Origin: JAPPFW01 sp965231815
GTDB lineage: Bacteria > Actinomycetota > Acidimicrobiia > Spongiisociales > Spongiisociaceae
Direction: 5' to 3'
DNA: 64,000 nt
Assembly (NCBI GenBank): GCA_965231815.1
Contig: OZ246890.1
Span: 3,162,001 to 3,226,000 of the forward strand
Shown here: positions 42,770 through 51,314 of the stretch, piece after piece
Numbering within the stretch: position 1 is the first letter of the stretch
Layout: every line of letters begins with the position of its first letter
Notes under the pieces: model-generated
What the model was told of the DNA's origin: nothing
The model's database searches: none
The model's input: only the letters and a program-made list of their open reading frames with translations
Translations under genes and position numbers: made by a program

Positions 42770-43590
42770 TACACGGCGGTCTTCACAACTCGCGCTATGT
42801 CCAGGTATTCCTCCGGGCTCACCCTTTCGGCCCGGAGCCGCGGGCTTATCCCGGCCGCTCGGAGGGTGGCGTTCAAACCCTCGGGGATCACCGAGCGGAA
42901 CGATGACCGGAGCATTTTGCGCCGTTGCCCGAACCCGGCCGCGGCGAGACGGACTGCCAGGTCCCTGAGTTCGCCGGGAGGGGCGGTTCGCTCGATCACT
43001 ACCACCGCCGATTCCACCTTGGGTACCGGAAGGAAGACATGCGGTCGCACCCGGAATGCAAGTCGGGCCCGCCCGTACAGACCGGTAATCACGCTCGGTA
43101 ATCCGTAGATTCGCGATCCGGGCCCCGCGATAAGTCGCTCGGCCACCTCGCCTTGGACCATCACCACGAACCTTTGCAGTCCGGCCGCTTTTTGCAAGAG
43201 ATCCAACAAGATGGGCGTACCCACGTTGTAGGGAAGGTTGGCGACCAAGACCCATCGATGGCGCCGGTTGAACATGTTCATATCCACTCCGGTCGCATCC
43301 TCGAACCGGATGTCTACGGCCAGGCCGCTCAGCGCATCAGCCAAGACAGGTTCGAACCGTCTATCGACCTCGAAACCCGTAACCGGGAATCCGGCCTCAG
43401 CCAGTGCTTTCGTCAGGGTTCCCGTTCCGACCCCTATCTCCAGCGCTCTGGAACCCAGCGGGCTGCCCGCCAACCCAACGATCTTGCGGATGATATTGGG
43501 ATCGGTCAGGAAGTTCTGTCCGAGCCGGCGCCGAGGAGCCACACCGTACTCATCCAGAAGGCGAGATACCTCAGAGCGTGTCTGGGTCAT
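42769..43590 (-). CDS. rsmA: 16S rRNA A1518/A1519 dimethyltransferase
   Basis: A KsgA-type methyltransferase acting late in 30S assembly, 273 residues. RRRLGQNFLTDPNIIRKIV opens the enzyme, SAM motif ALEIGVGTGTLTKAL lies near 48, and the target-adenine motif is NLPYNVGTPILLDLL near 116. The basic C-terminal lobe follows. The start overlaps the tatD stop by four bases; the order tatD-rsmA-ispE is standard. Confidence 0.96.
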   Translation of the reverse strand: MTQTRSEVSRLLDEYGVAPRRRLGQNFLTDPNIIRKIVGLAGSPLGSRALEIGVGTGTLTKALAEAGFPVTGFEVDRRFEPVLADALSGLAVDIRFEDATGVDMNMFNRRHRWVLVANLPYNVGTPILLDLLQKAAGLQRFVVMVQGEVAERLIAGPGSRIYGLPSVITGLYGRARLAFRVRPHVFLPVPKVESAVVVIERTAPPGELRDLAVRLAAAGFGQRRKMLRSSFRSVIPEGLNATLRAAGISPRLRAERVSPEEYLDIARVVKTAV

Positions 43591-44336
43591 AAATCGAACA
43601 ACCCGGAGGCCTTTCGGGTGGTGATCCGGGCCACCTCTTCGGTGTCCATGCCCCAAACCCGGGCGAGAGCTTGCCCGATCAGGGAGACATGGGCGGGCTC
43701 GTTGGGCCGGCCTCGATAGGGAGTCGGCGCCAAGTAAGGGGTATCGGTTTCGACGAGTGCCCGGTCCGGGGGGACGATGGCCGCGCCCCTTCGTACCGTA
43801 TCCCCGGTTGGGTAGGTGACCGGTCCGGCAAAGGAAAAACTCACCCCCAACTCGAGAAACCGTTTCGACCACCTTGGTCCGCCCGTCCAGCAGTGGAGTA
43901 CCACCCATGGTCCGGCCCCTTCCCTATCCAAGATTTCATATACCTGACGAAAGGCATCCCGACAGTGAACTATGAGCGGCTTGCCGAGTTCCATCGCGAT
44001 CCGGTGCTGCGACTCGAAGCTTTCCAGCTGCGCGTCCACCGGCGACAGATTGCGATAGAAGTCCAACCCGGTCTCTCCGATGGCCGATGCCTGTTCCATC
44101 AAGGGGAGCAGGGCGTCTCTCTCCTCCGGCCAGCGCCTTGCCTCGTGAGGATGGAGGCCGGCCGCGAAAGCGACCCTCTCCGGGTGTGCGTCCGCCAGTA
44201 GGCGAGCGGCGCGGCTCGTTGCCAGGTCGACACCCGGAACGACTACGTAGCGAACGGCGGAGGCGCGTTCGAGAAGCCGGGCAGGCTCTCGCTCATCCAG
44301 CTGTAGGTGGCAGTGGGTATCGATCCATCCGACCAT
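43587..44336 (-). CDS. tatD: TatD-family metal-dependent hydrolase
   Basis: A TIM-barrel hydrolase of 249 residues (amidohydrolase superfamily). Metal ligands are in IDTHCHL near 5-11, AIGETGLDFYRN near 88, LIVHCRDA near 122, LHCWTGG near 146 and ETDTPYLAP near 197. Homologues have 3'-5' exonuclease activity and act in DNA quality control. It is first of the tatD-rsmA-ispE operon; a hairpin lies just upstream. Confidence 0.94.
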   Translation of the reverse strand: MVGWIDTHCHLQLDEREPARLLERASAVRYVVVPGVDLATSRAARLLADAHPERVAFAAGLHPHEARRWPEERDALLPLMEQASAIGETGLDFYRNLSPVDAQLESFESQHRIAMELGKPLIVHCRDAFRQVYEILDREGAGPWVVLHCWTGGPRWSKRFLELGVSFSFAGPVTYPTGDTVRRGAAIVPPDRALVETDTPYLAPTPYRGRPNEPAHVSLIGQALARVWGMDTEEVARITTRKASGLFDL

Positions 44337-44466
44337 GAAGCGAGCGTAGCGGCAGGGACGATCATCGTGAGACGGCCGCCATCGACCGTGATTCGGTTAG
44401 CCGTTCTTCTCCAGCACCAACTCGCAGTAGTCGTCGGCAAGCCCGAGCGTCGGTGCGCACCGCCGT

Positions 44467-44535
44467 GCATAAACACAAGCGCGAAGGCCACCGACGACCC
44501 TGCACAATGCAGGGTCGTCGGCCAAGCGTTTATGC
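44467..44535. terminator. Long inverted repeat, probable transcription terminator
   Basis: A perfect 14-bp stem (CCGACGACCCTGCA and its complement, 44491-44521) has a 3-nt loop and is flanked by further outer arms (GCATAAAC at 44467 and GTTTATGC at 44528). It lies between the end of the secreted-protein gene and the start of tatD, both on the minus strand. There is no clear T tract, so termination is inferred from position and stem strength. Confidence 0.55.
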
Positions 44536-44566
44536 AATCCGTGTCGCGGTGTCTACTGAGTTTGGT

Positions 44567-46192
44567 TCAGGTGTTCTCGCGACGCTCTATCTCGTCGCAC
44601 CACGGCTTCCACGCCGACACCACGCCGTGCGTGACAGCTGCGGCGCGGCACTCAGCGGCGGTGTACCCGCCGGGCTCGTCCCTGATGCCCTTGACTATCT
44701 TGCGTAGCCGGTCCGCCTTTGCCTGAAGGTCATCCGCCTCGGATGTCACCGTAGACACTATCGCGGCGTCCGGCACGAACGGTCCGTCGTTATCGGCAAC
44801 ACCCACCGACGCACTTGCCGTCCCCCCATTGATTCTGGCCGTGATAGTCCCGCCCTGTTCCTCTACGTCATCGTCCACCGTTGGAATCGACAGCGTATAG
44901 GTGGCCGGTCCCATGTAGAAGGGAGGGATGTCTCTGGTGGCTATTTCGGGATACGGCTGTCCTGGGATCGTTACCGTCCGGGCGCCGACGTCGGCAACGA
45001 ACTGGCCCACCAGCTCCAGAGTTACCGTCACATCCAGGTCGGCTTCCGGGGCGGGGGTGGCAGTGATTACGAACTCGGCGTTCTCCCCCTCGGTTATGTC
45101 TCCGACCGGTCGGATGGTCAGTGCCGGCAAGTCGTCGGGTAGCGCTACGTGGAGGGTCTGGACGCCTACCCTGTCTAGCCAGCTCTCGTTGATTGTGTGG
45201 GCGATCGACCAGCACCACCCGTTTGCCGTAGCGCCGGTCTTGCACGGCGCTACGGCCGGACCTAGCCCGTAACGACGGACGTTGACCTGTCTGGGGATAT
45301 TCCAGTCGTCATTGGTGAAGTCAAGCGTTAGCGTTTCCCATTCGCTGGTGCCACGCTTCGACTGTCCTCTCCGCTGTTCCGGCGCACCGTTCTCACCGGG
45401 CATCGGATCAGGGTTGTTACACGGAAGGTTGTTGCCCGGTATCCGTCGGCACACGACGTGGTATCGCAACCCGATGGGACTGTCGGTACCGGTGTACAGA
45501 GATACGGTCATATCCCCACCGGGCCTACGGTCCAAGCGCACGGTGTAGGAGTCTGTGACACCGCGATCAAGCGTGAGGTCAGTGTTGCCGTCGTTGGCCG
45601 TCAGACGTGAGCCTCCCGCCTCGAACACCAACCCTAGGGGGGGGGGGGGGGGAGGTGTGGTCGTTGTGGTCGTTGTGGTCCCTGGGGCGACACAACGGCT
45701 CTTGTCCGGACTGGGTACGTACGGGGCACAGTCCGCATCCGTCAGCTTGTCATCGTTTATGATTCTTACCTTGAGAAGTGGCACCGTGTGAATGTTGATC
45801 TGCGCCGGTCGATCCGATGTGCCCTTTATGGACGGCACCCGGATAGTCAAGGTTGCCGTCTGGTCCCTCGGTAGCCGTAGTGTGGCGCTGTTGTGAGGGT
45901 TGCTCGGGGAATGGTTACGCCAGGGAGAGTGCTCCGATCCTATGATCTCAAGGCCGCTGGTCACCAGCACTCCGATATACCTGACGGACGTATTCCAGTT
46001 AGCGACACCGATAGTGACATCGAAGGTGCCGTCTTCGGCTACCACGATGTCGTAGTCAGGGTCGGTCGCGAACTCGGCGGTGAACGTATAACCGTTCTTC
46101 GTCTCTGTTGTGGGTCCTTGCGCCGAAGCGATGACCGTCCACCCGACTACTAGTAGAGCGGCAGTCGCTAAAGCTGCCAATGTGCGTCGCAT
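44567..46192 (-). CDS. Secreted protein with proline linker and Calx-beta-like repeats
   Basis: A 541-residue exported protein. The signal peptide is MRRTLAALATAALLVVGWT..ASAQ, preceded by a strong AAGGAGG site that fixes the start. Domain 1 (about 30-160) is beta-rich. A Thr-rich then Pro-rich linker follows near 180-195 (TTTTTTPPPPPP). Further beta domains have LTLDFTNDDWNIPRQVNV and GTITARINGGTASASVGVADNDGP, which resemble Calx-beta or cadherin-like adhesin modules. It ends in a short charged helix. The Pro run is coded by a 16-base poly-C tract, so reading frame may vary. Role in adhesion is inferred. Confidence 0.82.
   Translation of the reverse strand: MRRTLAALATAALLVVGWTVIASAQGPTTETKNGYTFTAEFATDPDYDIVVAEDGTFDVTIGVANWNTSVRYIGVLVTSGLEIIGSEHSPWRNHSPSNPHNSATLRLPRDQTATLTIRVPSIKGTSDRPAQINIHTVPLLKVRIINDDKLTDADCAPYVPSPDKSRCVAPGTTTTTTTTPPPPPPLGLVFEAGGSRLTANDGNTDLTLDRGVTDSYTVRLDRRPGGDMTVSLYTGTDSPIGLRYHVVCRRIPGNNLPCNNPDPMPGENGAPEQRRGQSKRGTSEWETLTLDFTNDDWNIPRQVNVRRYGLGPAVAPCKTGATANGWCWSIAHTINESWLDRVGVQTLHVALPDDLPALTIRPVGDITEGENAEFVITATPAPEADLDVTVTLELVGQFVADVGARTVTIPGQPYPEIATRDIPPFYMGPATYTLSIPTVDDDVEEQGGTITARINGGTASASVGVADNDGPFVPDAAIVSTVTSEADDLQAKADRLRKIVKGIRDEPGGYTAAECRAAAVTHGVVSAWKPWCDEIERRENT
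45637..45652 (-). repeat. 16-base homopolymer inside a coding region
   Basis: Sixteen G on the plus strand (C on the coding strand) code for five Pro and the first base of the next codon. Loss of one base would put TAG directly after the Pro run; gain of one base shifts the frame. Tracts of this length are typical slipped-strand mispairing sites. Confidence 0.85.
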
Positions 46193-46445
46193 GGCTTTTG
46201 TCCTCCTTGTGCGGATCTCCGCCCGATTCCGTTGTGGGCTAGCCAGCTTGGCCACCGACTCGACACCTTGGTCGCAGCGGCGGTGTCGTTACTGGTCATT
46301 GCCCCAACCAGATACCTTCGCCGGAGCCGTCAACCGAGTCATACCAGTCGATGAGAATGAGACACCGTTCCTTCGCAGTGTCCTTCCAGTCGCCTTCTCC
46401 GGTAACGAATCCGCACATCTCGCCGGTGGGCTCTGGTTTAAAGAC

Positions 46446-46656
46446 CTAGCCCTGATTATTCAGGTTTCCCACACACCGAGGCATGTAACGCCTGTTCAAC
46501 CCGAGTATCAGGAGAAACCCGCCGTTCACCCGACAGGTGAATCTCTACACCGGACCGAAACAGGAATCGCCGATAGCTGTACTGCCTGGTCAGGGCGCGA
46601 ATCTGGTCTTCTCCACTCATCCTCCAAACCCCAATCCATGAATAATCGGGGCTAGG
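46446..46656. repeat. Family B inverted-repeat element, copy 1
   Basis: About 211 bp including the flanking CTAG on both sides. Left end CTAGCCCTGATTATTCA and right end TGAATAATCGGGGCTAG are near-perfect inverted repeats of 17 bp. An internal palindrome TTCACCCGACAGGTGAA-like segment is shared by all copies. Other copies are at 50876, 56899, 58528 and 59714. No transposase is encoded, so it is MITE-like. Confidence 0.85.
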
Positions 46657-46761
46657 TCAACACGTCCGCAGCGCATGCAAGGATCCCGACCAAAACCGGA
46701 CCAACGTCACGTTCCGGCCGTTCACGTCGAACACCGTAGAGATAGAATTCGTCAGTTTTTA

Positions 46762-47012
46762 CTATACGCGGGCTCGGACCTCGCCGTCAATCCGAACAAG
46801 GTACGCGCCAACATCGACATAGCCCTGAGGGTGGCACAAATCCCATATCAGAGACTCGCCCTGAGGCATGGGGTCAATCTCCCGGTTTGCCGTTGGCGCC
46901 GATCCGGTATCCGTACTCACCGTCCATGTCCGCCCCGACGGGAACAGCCGGAATGGCGACCATCGCCAGTAATGCCCCTGCTGCCAGAATCTTCTCTCGC
47001 GCCGTCGAATAC
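46762..47012 (-). pseudogene. Possible frameshifted small secreted protein
   Basis: Just after rsmI, one frame codes a signal-peptide-like REKILAAGALLAMVAIPAV..VGADMDGEYGYRI and stops at a TGA near 46874. The next frame continues with MPQGESLIWDLCHPQGYVDV and GAYLVRIDGEVRARV before a TAG at 46762. A single-base indel between the two would join them into one exported protein of about 75 residues. No clear start codon is visible for the first part. Confidence 0.35.
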
Positions 47013-47015
47013 GGG

Positions 47016-47849
47016 TCAATCGGGCCGGCTTCGCAGGACAGCTTGGTAGAGGGCCCTCCGACCGATTCCGAGACCGTCGGAAACTTGACGGACGGCATCC
47101 GACATCGGTTGCCCACCGGCTCTCCGCTCGGCGACCTCCCTTAGCGCGGCATCCATCGGGGTAGCCGAACCGGGACACCCGGCGACAACCAACGTGAACT
47201 CACCGAGAGGGCGCCTATCTGCCCACTCTTCCGCTGCTCGGGCGAGAGTGCCTGACCATATCTCCTCGTGGATCTTGGTCAACTCACGGGCCAGTGTGAT
47301 CGGCCGGTCCGGTCCGAGGGCGGCCACTAGAGCCTCTAGGTCGTCGGTTAACCGGCTCGGCGCCGAAAACAGGACGATGGTCCGAGTTTCAGCGGCCAGT
47401 TCCTCAAGCCGGCGGGAGCGTTCTATTCCACGACGAGGGATGAAGCCCTCGAAGACGAAACGATCTCCGGGCAGACCTGAAACAGCTAGGGCCGCCGGTA
47501 CCGCGCTAGGTCCGGGAATCACCGAGATGCGGGCGCCGACCCGCTTGGCAACTCGGACGGCCGAGAGTCCCGGATCCGCCACGGTGGGCATACCGGCGTC
47601 GGAAACCAGGGCTACCGTCGACCCATTCCGCAGTAGGTGTTCCAGCCGACCGGATCGAGCCGACTCGTTCCCCACAAAATATGACTCGGGTCTGGTGCGC
47701 ACCCCGAGGTGTTGGAGCAGCACCCTGGCCCGGCGGGTGTCCTCGGCGAGGATGGCGTCCGCTTGCGCCAGGGTTTCGGCCAGCCGAGTCGAGATGTCAC
47801 CCAAATGCCCGATAGGTGTACCGCACAGCACGAGGCATCCGATCGTCAT
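47016..47849 (-). CDS. rsmI: 16S rRNA (cytidine-1402-2'-O)-methyltransferase
   Basis: A tetrapyrrole-methylase-fold enzyme that 2'-O-methylates C1402 in the ribosomal P site, 277 residues. LCGTPIGHLGDISTRL near 8-23 (most homologues have Asn where this has His), VALVSDAGMPTVADPG near 80-95, VIPGPSAVPAALAVSGLP near 108 and FEGFIPRRG near 130 define the family. Its ATG overlaps the upstream lipoprotein stop by four bases. Confidence 0.94.
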   Translation of the reverse strand: MTIGCLVLCGTPIGHLGDISTRLAETLAQADAILAEDTRRARVLLQHLGVRTRPESYFVGNESARSGRLEHLLRNGSTVALVSDAGMPTVADPGLSAVRVAKRVGARISVIPGPSAVPAALAVSGLPGDRFVFEGFIPRRGIERSRRLEELAAETRTIVLFSAPSRLTDDLEALVAALGPDRPITLARELTKIHEEIWSGTLARAAEEWADRRPLGEFTLVVAGCPGSATPMDAALREVAERRAGGQPMSDAVRQVSDGLGIGRRALYQAVLRSRPD

Positions 47850-49291
47850 ACCGCGTAGCCGAGTTGCGAGGCAGTTGCCCGCCCGACGATAGGATCGGAG
47901 GAAATCACCAGCGTGATGGCGTCAAGATCCCATGACAGGAGGGCGTAGCCGTCGGTGTTTTCCCACTCGGTAATGGTGTCCCGCACCTGCGATGACCTTG
48001 CTCCGATTCCGGAGCTAAGCATGGTTCGGAGGGCTGAGTTCACCTCCGATTCGTCCGCGAACGAATCACCTACATAGCGGGCTACGAAAACCAGATCACC
48101 GGTGACGGGATTTCTATGGAACTCGTATCGGTCTCCGCCCCATCCTTCCGCAGCTCGGGATGCCTCCACCTGGGGGTTGTAGCGGCCGAGCAGCGCTTGC
48201 CAACGGTGCTCGCCCCAGCTTCCTTTCTCCTCCAGCACGTAACTGTCGGCCGTGACGTTCAATGGCGGGATCACGATAGCCGGCTCAAGCCTGCGGTATT
48301 TGTCCAGATGCAGGACGTGTTCGGTGGTCTGTGGAGGTCGGTCCAGTGCTTGATCCAGCGCCGCCGTTCCCCCCAACCGGTAGAGGTGGGTCGCCAGCAG
48401 GGAACCTGCTCGGTGAGGAAACAGACTGATCTCCCTCAGAATGTCAGGGAGGTTGTCGACCACCGTGCGGGGTTGTTCAGCGCTCAGGCGGGCGGCTTCG
48501 GAGCGATGCTCAGGCGTTAGCGAATCGAGATAGAGCGCCTGAACCACCGACGCTTCTCCTTCGATCAGCGCCTTTCGGGCTGCCCTCCCATCGGAGTCCC
48601 CGAATCCGTGCCCGAGGCCCTCGAAAAGCTCCGGATTGTGTTGGGCCGTGAGGGCGTGGACCAACTCGCCGACCAGCACCAGCTGCTGGTATTCGTCCAA
48701 GAGGTCTGCACCTTCAGGCAGCACGATCGTCCGCTGATCGAAGTCAAAGTAAGGTTCGGATGGACCGGGGTTCGATGGGATGGGATCAGCGGACATTACG
48801 AGCAACTCGAGCAACTCCAACCGGCCCTCTAGGTCTTCCGGGAATTGTCCGGCGGCATTGGAAGCATCGCCGGTTGCGCCGCCACCGTAGGGTTCCTCTA
48901 TCACGGCAGGTCGGGTGAGAAACCGCCGTTCCCGGAGGGATTCAACCTTTCCCATCAGCTCCAGCACTACGGATGCCTGTTCGGACGGCAGGGACCAGGT
49001 GACTTCCTCAGCCGGCGCCTCGGTCGAGGGGGGTGACGCACGCTCCGAGATCGTCGTAGCCGGGACGACCGGAGATGTGGGTTCCGTTGCAGCGGTCGGG
49101 TTCGGGTTGATTCGCTCTGCTTCGGTTGTCGCCACCTGGATTGTCGAGGCTGTCGATGGCGGAAGGCCCGATTCAAGGCTGCCGTCAGCGCCGGGTCCGC
49201 CCGAGCCGGAAGCGCATCCGGTGATTAGCGCAAGAACCGCCAGGGCCATCCCGACTGTACCCATGAACCGGCGAACACTTTCGATGGACAT
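47846..49291 (-). CDS. Lipoprotein with degenerate zinc-protease-like motif
   Basis: A 481-residue lipoprotein: hydrophobic leader MGTVGMALAVLALITGC with lipobox, then a Ser/Thr/Pro-rich linker to about 95. A globular domain then carries LVLVGELVHALTAQH near 230. In the related family of secreted metalloprotease-like proteins this reads HExxHAL with a later D..A..LIEGEA; here LIEGEASVV is kept but the first His of HExxH is Gly, so proteolysis is doubtful. It is coupled to rsmI. An ATG 22 codons upstream gives a longer, less likely N-terminus. Confidence 0.78.
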   Translation of the reverse strand: MSIESVRRFMGTVGMALAVLALITGCASGSGGPGADGSLESGLPPSTASTIQVATTEAERINPNPTAATEPTSPVVPATTISERASPPSTEAPAEEVTWSLPSEQASVVLELMGKVESLRERRFLTRPAVIEEPYGGGATGDASNAAGQFPEDLEGRLELLELLVMSADPIPSNPGPSEPYFDFDQRTIVLPEGADLLDEYQQLVLVGELVHALTAQHNPELFEGLGHGFGDSDGRAARKALIEGEASVVQALYLDSLTPEHRSEAARLSAEQPRTVVDNLPDILREISLFPHRAGSLLATHLYRLGGTAALDQALDRPPQTTEHVLHLDKYRRLEPAIVIPPLNVTADSYVLEEKGSWGEHRWQALLGRYNPQVEASRAAEGWGGDRYEFHRNPVTGDLVFVARYVGDSFADESEVNSALRTMLSSGIGARSSQVRDTITEWENTDGYALLSWDLDAITLVISSDPIVGRATASQLGYAV

Positions 49292-49501
49292 CCTGGCGCG
49301 AGAGTAGCTTCGCCTGCGAGGGTCGTAGGATGGGGGCATCATGAGAAACAGCACCACGAAGTGTTCACCCTACCTTCCGGCGAGTCGTGTTCTTAGCGGT
49401 CGACGGATTGACCGGTATCTGTGGTCCTGATGGTGCGACCTGTGGTCGCTGATTCGGCTCGGTTCATGACGTCCGTGGTATTTCGGCGCGCCGGGGTCTG
49501 A

Positions 49502-50878
49502 ATGCGGGTTGGTCTGGTATCCACCTATGAACTGGGGCGTCAACCTGTCCACTTGGCTTCCCCGGCGGCAAGCCTCCGCCAAGCGGGTCACACCGTGCGG
49601 ACCCTTGATCTGGCTGTGGAGCCATGGAGCGACTGGTTGTTCGACTGGGCGCAGGCGCTCGCCTTCAGCGTGCCGATGCATACGGCTTTGCGACTAGCAA
49701 CGCGCGCCGCCGAGCGGGTCAGGCGCCGCAGGGCTGAGATGCCGATAGCCGCATATGGCCTATATGCCGAGGTGGCCGGATGCGATGGTCCGTTTAGCCG
49801 GGCGATTGCCGGAGAGTACGAAGAGGAACTGGTGAAGTGGGTGTCCTCAGCTAAGGAAGGTCAAGCGTTGACCGGTACCTCGAGTTCCCGGCGCCGGTCG
49901 CGGTTGCTTCTGCCGGATCGGGCTGATCTTCCCGGACTCGAGAGGTACGCTCGGCTGGAGGATGGTTCGAAGCGGGTACTCGTCGGCTCGGTAGAGGCGA
50001 CGCGCGGATGCAAGCACAAATGTCGGCACTGTCCCATTCCCGCCGTTTACGACGGACGGTTCAGGGTGGTCGCTACCGGAACCGTCCTTGCCGACATTGA
50101 GCGGTTGGTCAGGGCGGGCGCCGAGCATATAACGTTCGGGGATGCGGACTTCTTCAACGGGCCGCGCCATTCGGTGAGGATCGTGGAAGAGATGAACCGG
50201 AGATGGCCTCACCTCACCTATGACGCAACCATCAAGGTGGAGCACCTGAACCGGCATCGACAGGAGCTTCCGACCCTTGCCCGGACCGGTTGCCGGTTCG
50301 TCGTCTCGGCCTTCGAAACGCTTAATGAGCGAATCCTGGAAATCCTGGATAAGGGACACACCGCTCGGGACGCCACGCTGGTGGTCCACACAGCCCGCCG
50401 GGCGGGCCTCGAAATCCGACCGACCTGGCTTCCGTTCACGCCTTGGACCTCGCTTCGGGATGTGGCCGATATCTTTGACTTTATCGTTCGTCATGAACTG
50501 ATCGACTCTACCGATCCCGTCCAGTTGAGCATCCGTCTCCTCGTTCCGTCCGGTTCGCTGCTGGCCGAACAACCCGTCTTCAAGGCCCATCGGGGCGAAT
50601 ACGACCGGAATCTGGCCTCCTACCTGTGGGCGGCGGCAGACCCGCGTGTGGACTATCTGGCCACCGAATTGGTTCGCATCGCCGAGGAGGGCGTTGGAGG
50701 GCCGCCGCGGCGAACCTTCAGCCGGATGTGGAAGGCCGTTCTCGAAGCTGTCGGCGACGATCCGGAAATGGCGAGATCGATACCGGATGGAGCGACGTTC
50801 GCTCGACCGCGGCTAACGGAACCGTGGTTCTGCTGAGCGGAACCCACTGCGGACCAGTTCGGTTCGCTGGAGGATTAG
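49502..50878 (+). CDS. Radical SAM selenoprotein, CUAEP-tail family
   Basis: A radical SAM enzyme of 458 residues if the TGA at 50834-50836 is read as selenocysteine (Sec445). The N-terminus STYELGRQPVHLASPAASLR resembles a B12-binding-like domain, the 4Fe-4S motif is CKHKCRHCP near 173, then HITFGDADFFNGP and TIKVEHLNRHR. The last sense codons give LTEPWFC; then TGA GCG GAA CCC follows, and the frame runs on for 14 residues to TAG. This reproduces the C-terminal C-(U/C)-A-E-P motif that defines the CUAEP/CCAEP-tail radical SAM family. The reaction is unknown. A conventional caller would stop at residue 444. The TAG is the first triplet of a family B element. Confidence 0.92.
50834..50868 (+). 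promoter_or_regulatory. Sec codon and candidate bacterial SECIS hairpin
   Basis: The in-frame TGA begins the stretch. Directly after it AGCGGAACC can pair with GGTTCGCT (one bulge) and ACTG with CAGT, leaving a small loop CGGAC with a G in its second position, as bacterial SECIS hairpins require. The loop begins about 13 bases after the TGA, slightly closer than in the E. coli fdhF element. No energy was calculated. Confidence 0.65.
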
Positions 50879-51083
50879 CCCCAATTATTCATGGATGGGG
50901 GTTTGGAGGATGAGTGGAGTAGACCAGTTTCACACCCTGACCAGGGAATACAGCTATCGGCATCCCCCATCCCGATCCGCTGTGGAGGTTCACCCGGCAG
51001 GTGAACCTTGGGTTTCTCCCAATACTCGGGTTGGACTGGCGTTACATGCCCCGGTGTGTGGGAACCTGAATAATCAGGGCTAG
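50876..51083. repeat. Family B element, copy 2 (inverted)
   Basis: In opposite orientation to the other copies, with ends TTAGCCCCAATTATTCA and TGAATAATCAGGGCTAG. Its first TAG is the stop codon of the Sec-extended radical SAM gene. Its right-hand CTAG is shared with the adjoining family A element, so one inserted at the edge of the other. Confidence 0.85.
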
Positions 51084-51197
51084 GAGAGTCCTGAAAAACG
51101 AATCTTACGGGGTTAGGTGGTCGGCAAACCGCCTGGTCAGAGAGTTGTGGGTTAGCGGCTGAACCCCTTTGTACGGGGTTTCTCAGCACCCTCCTAG
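51080..51197. repeat. Family A element, copy 4 (inverted)
   Basis: Near-identical to the reverse complement of the copy at 9251-9367, including the ends GAGAGTCCTGAAAAACG and CACCCTC and the flanking CTAG on both sides. With the abutting family B copy it fills the space between the selenoprotein and the aldehyde dehydrogenase gene. Confidence 0.82.
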
Positions 51198-51314
51198 GAG
51201 GATGCCGGAAACCAGCCCGATAGGCCCACCGCCCGGTGATGGATGCTCATCGACGCCCCGAATCATCCCGCCGGGTTTTCGCCCGGCGCTGCGTCGACCC
51301 GAGCGTTCGGTCTC

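Noticed and set aside
46110..46655. 181-codon plus-strand ORF across family B copy 1
   Set aside because: It spans a signal-peptide shadow and a non-coding repeat; the recurring peptide GLxIIQVSHTPRHVTPVQPEY is simply the repeat translated.
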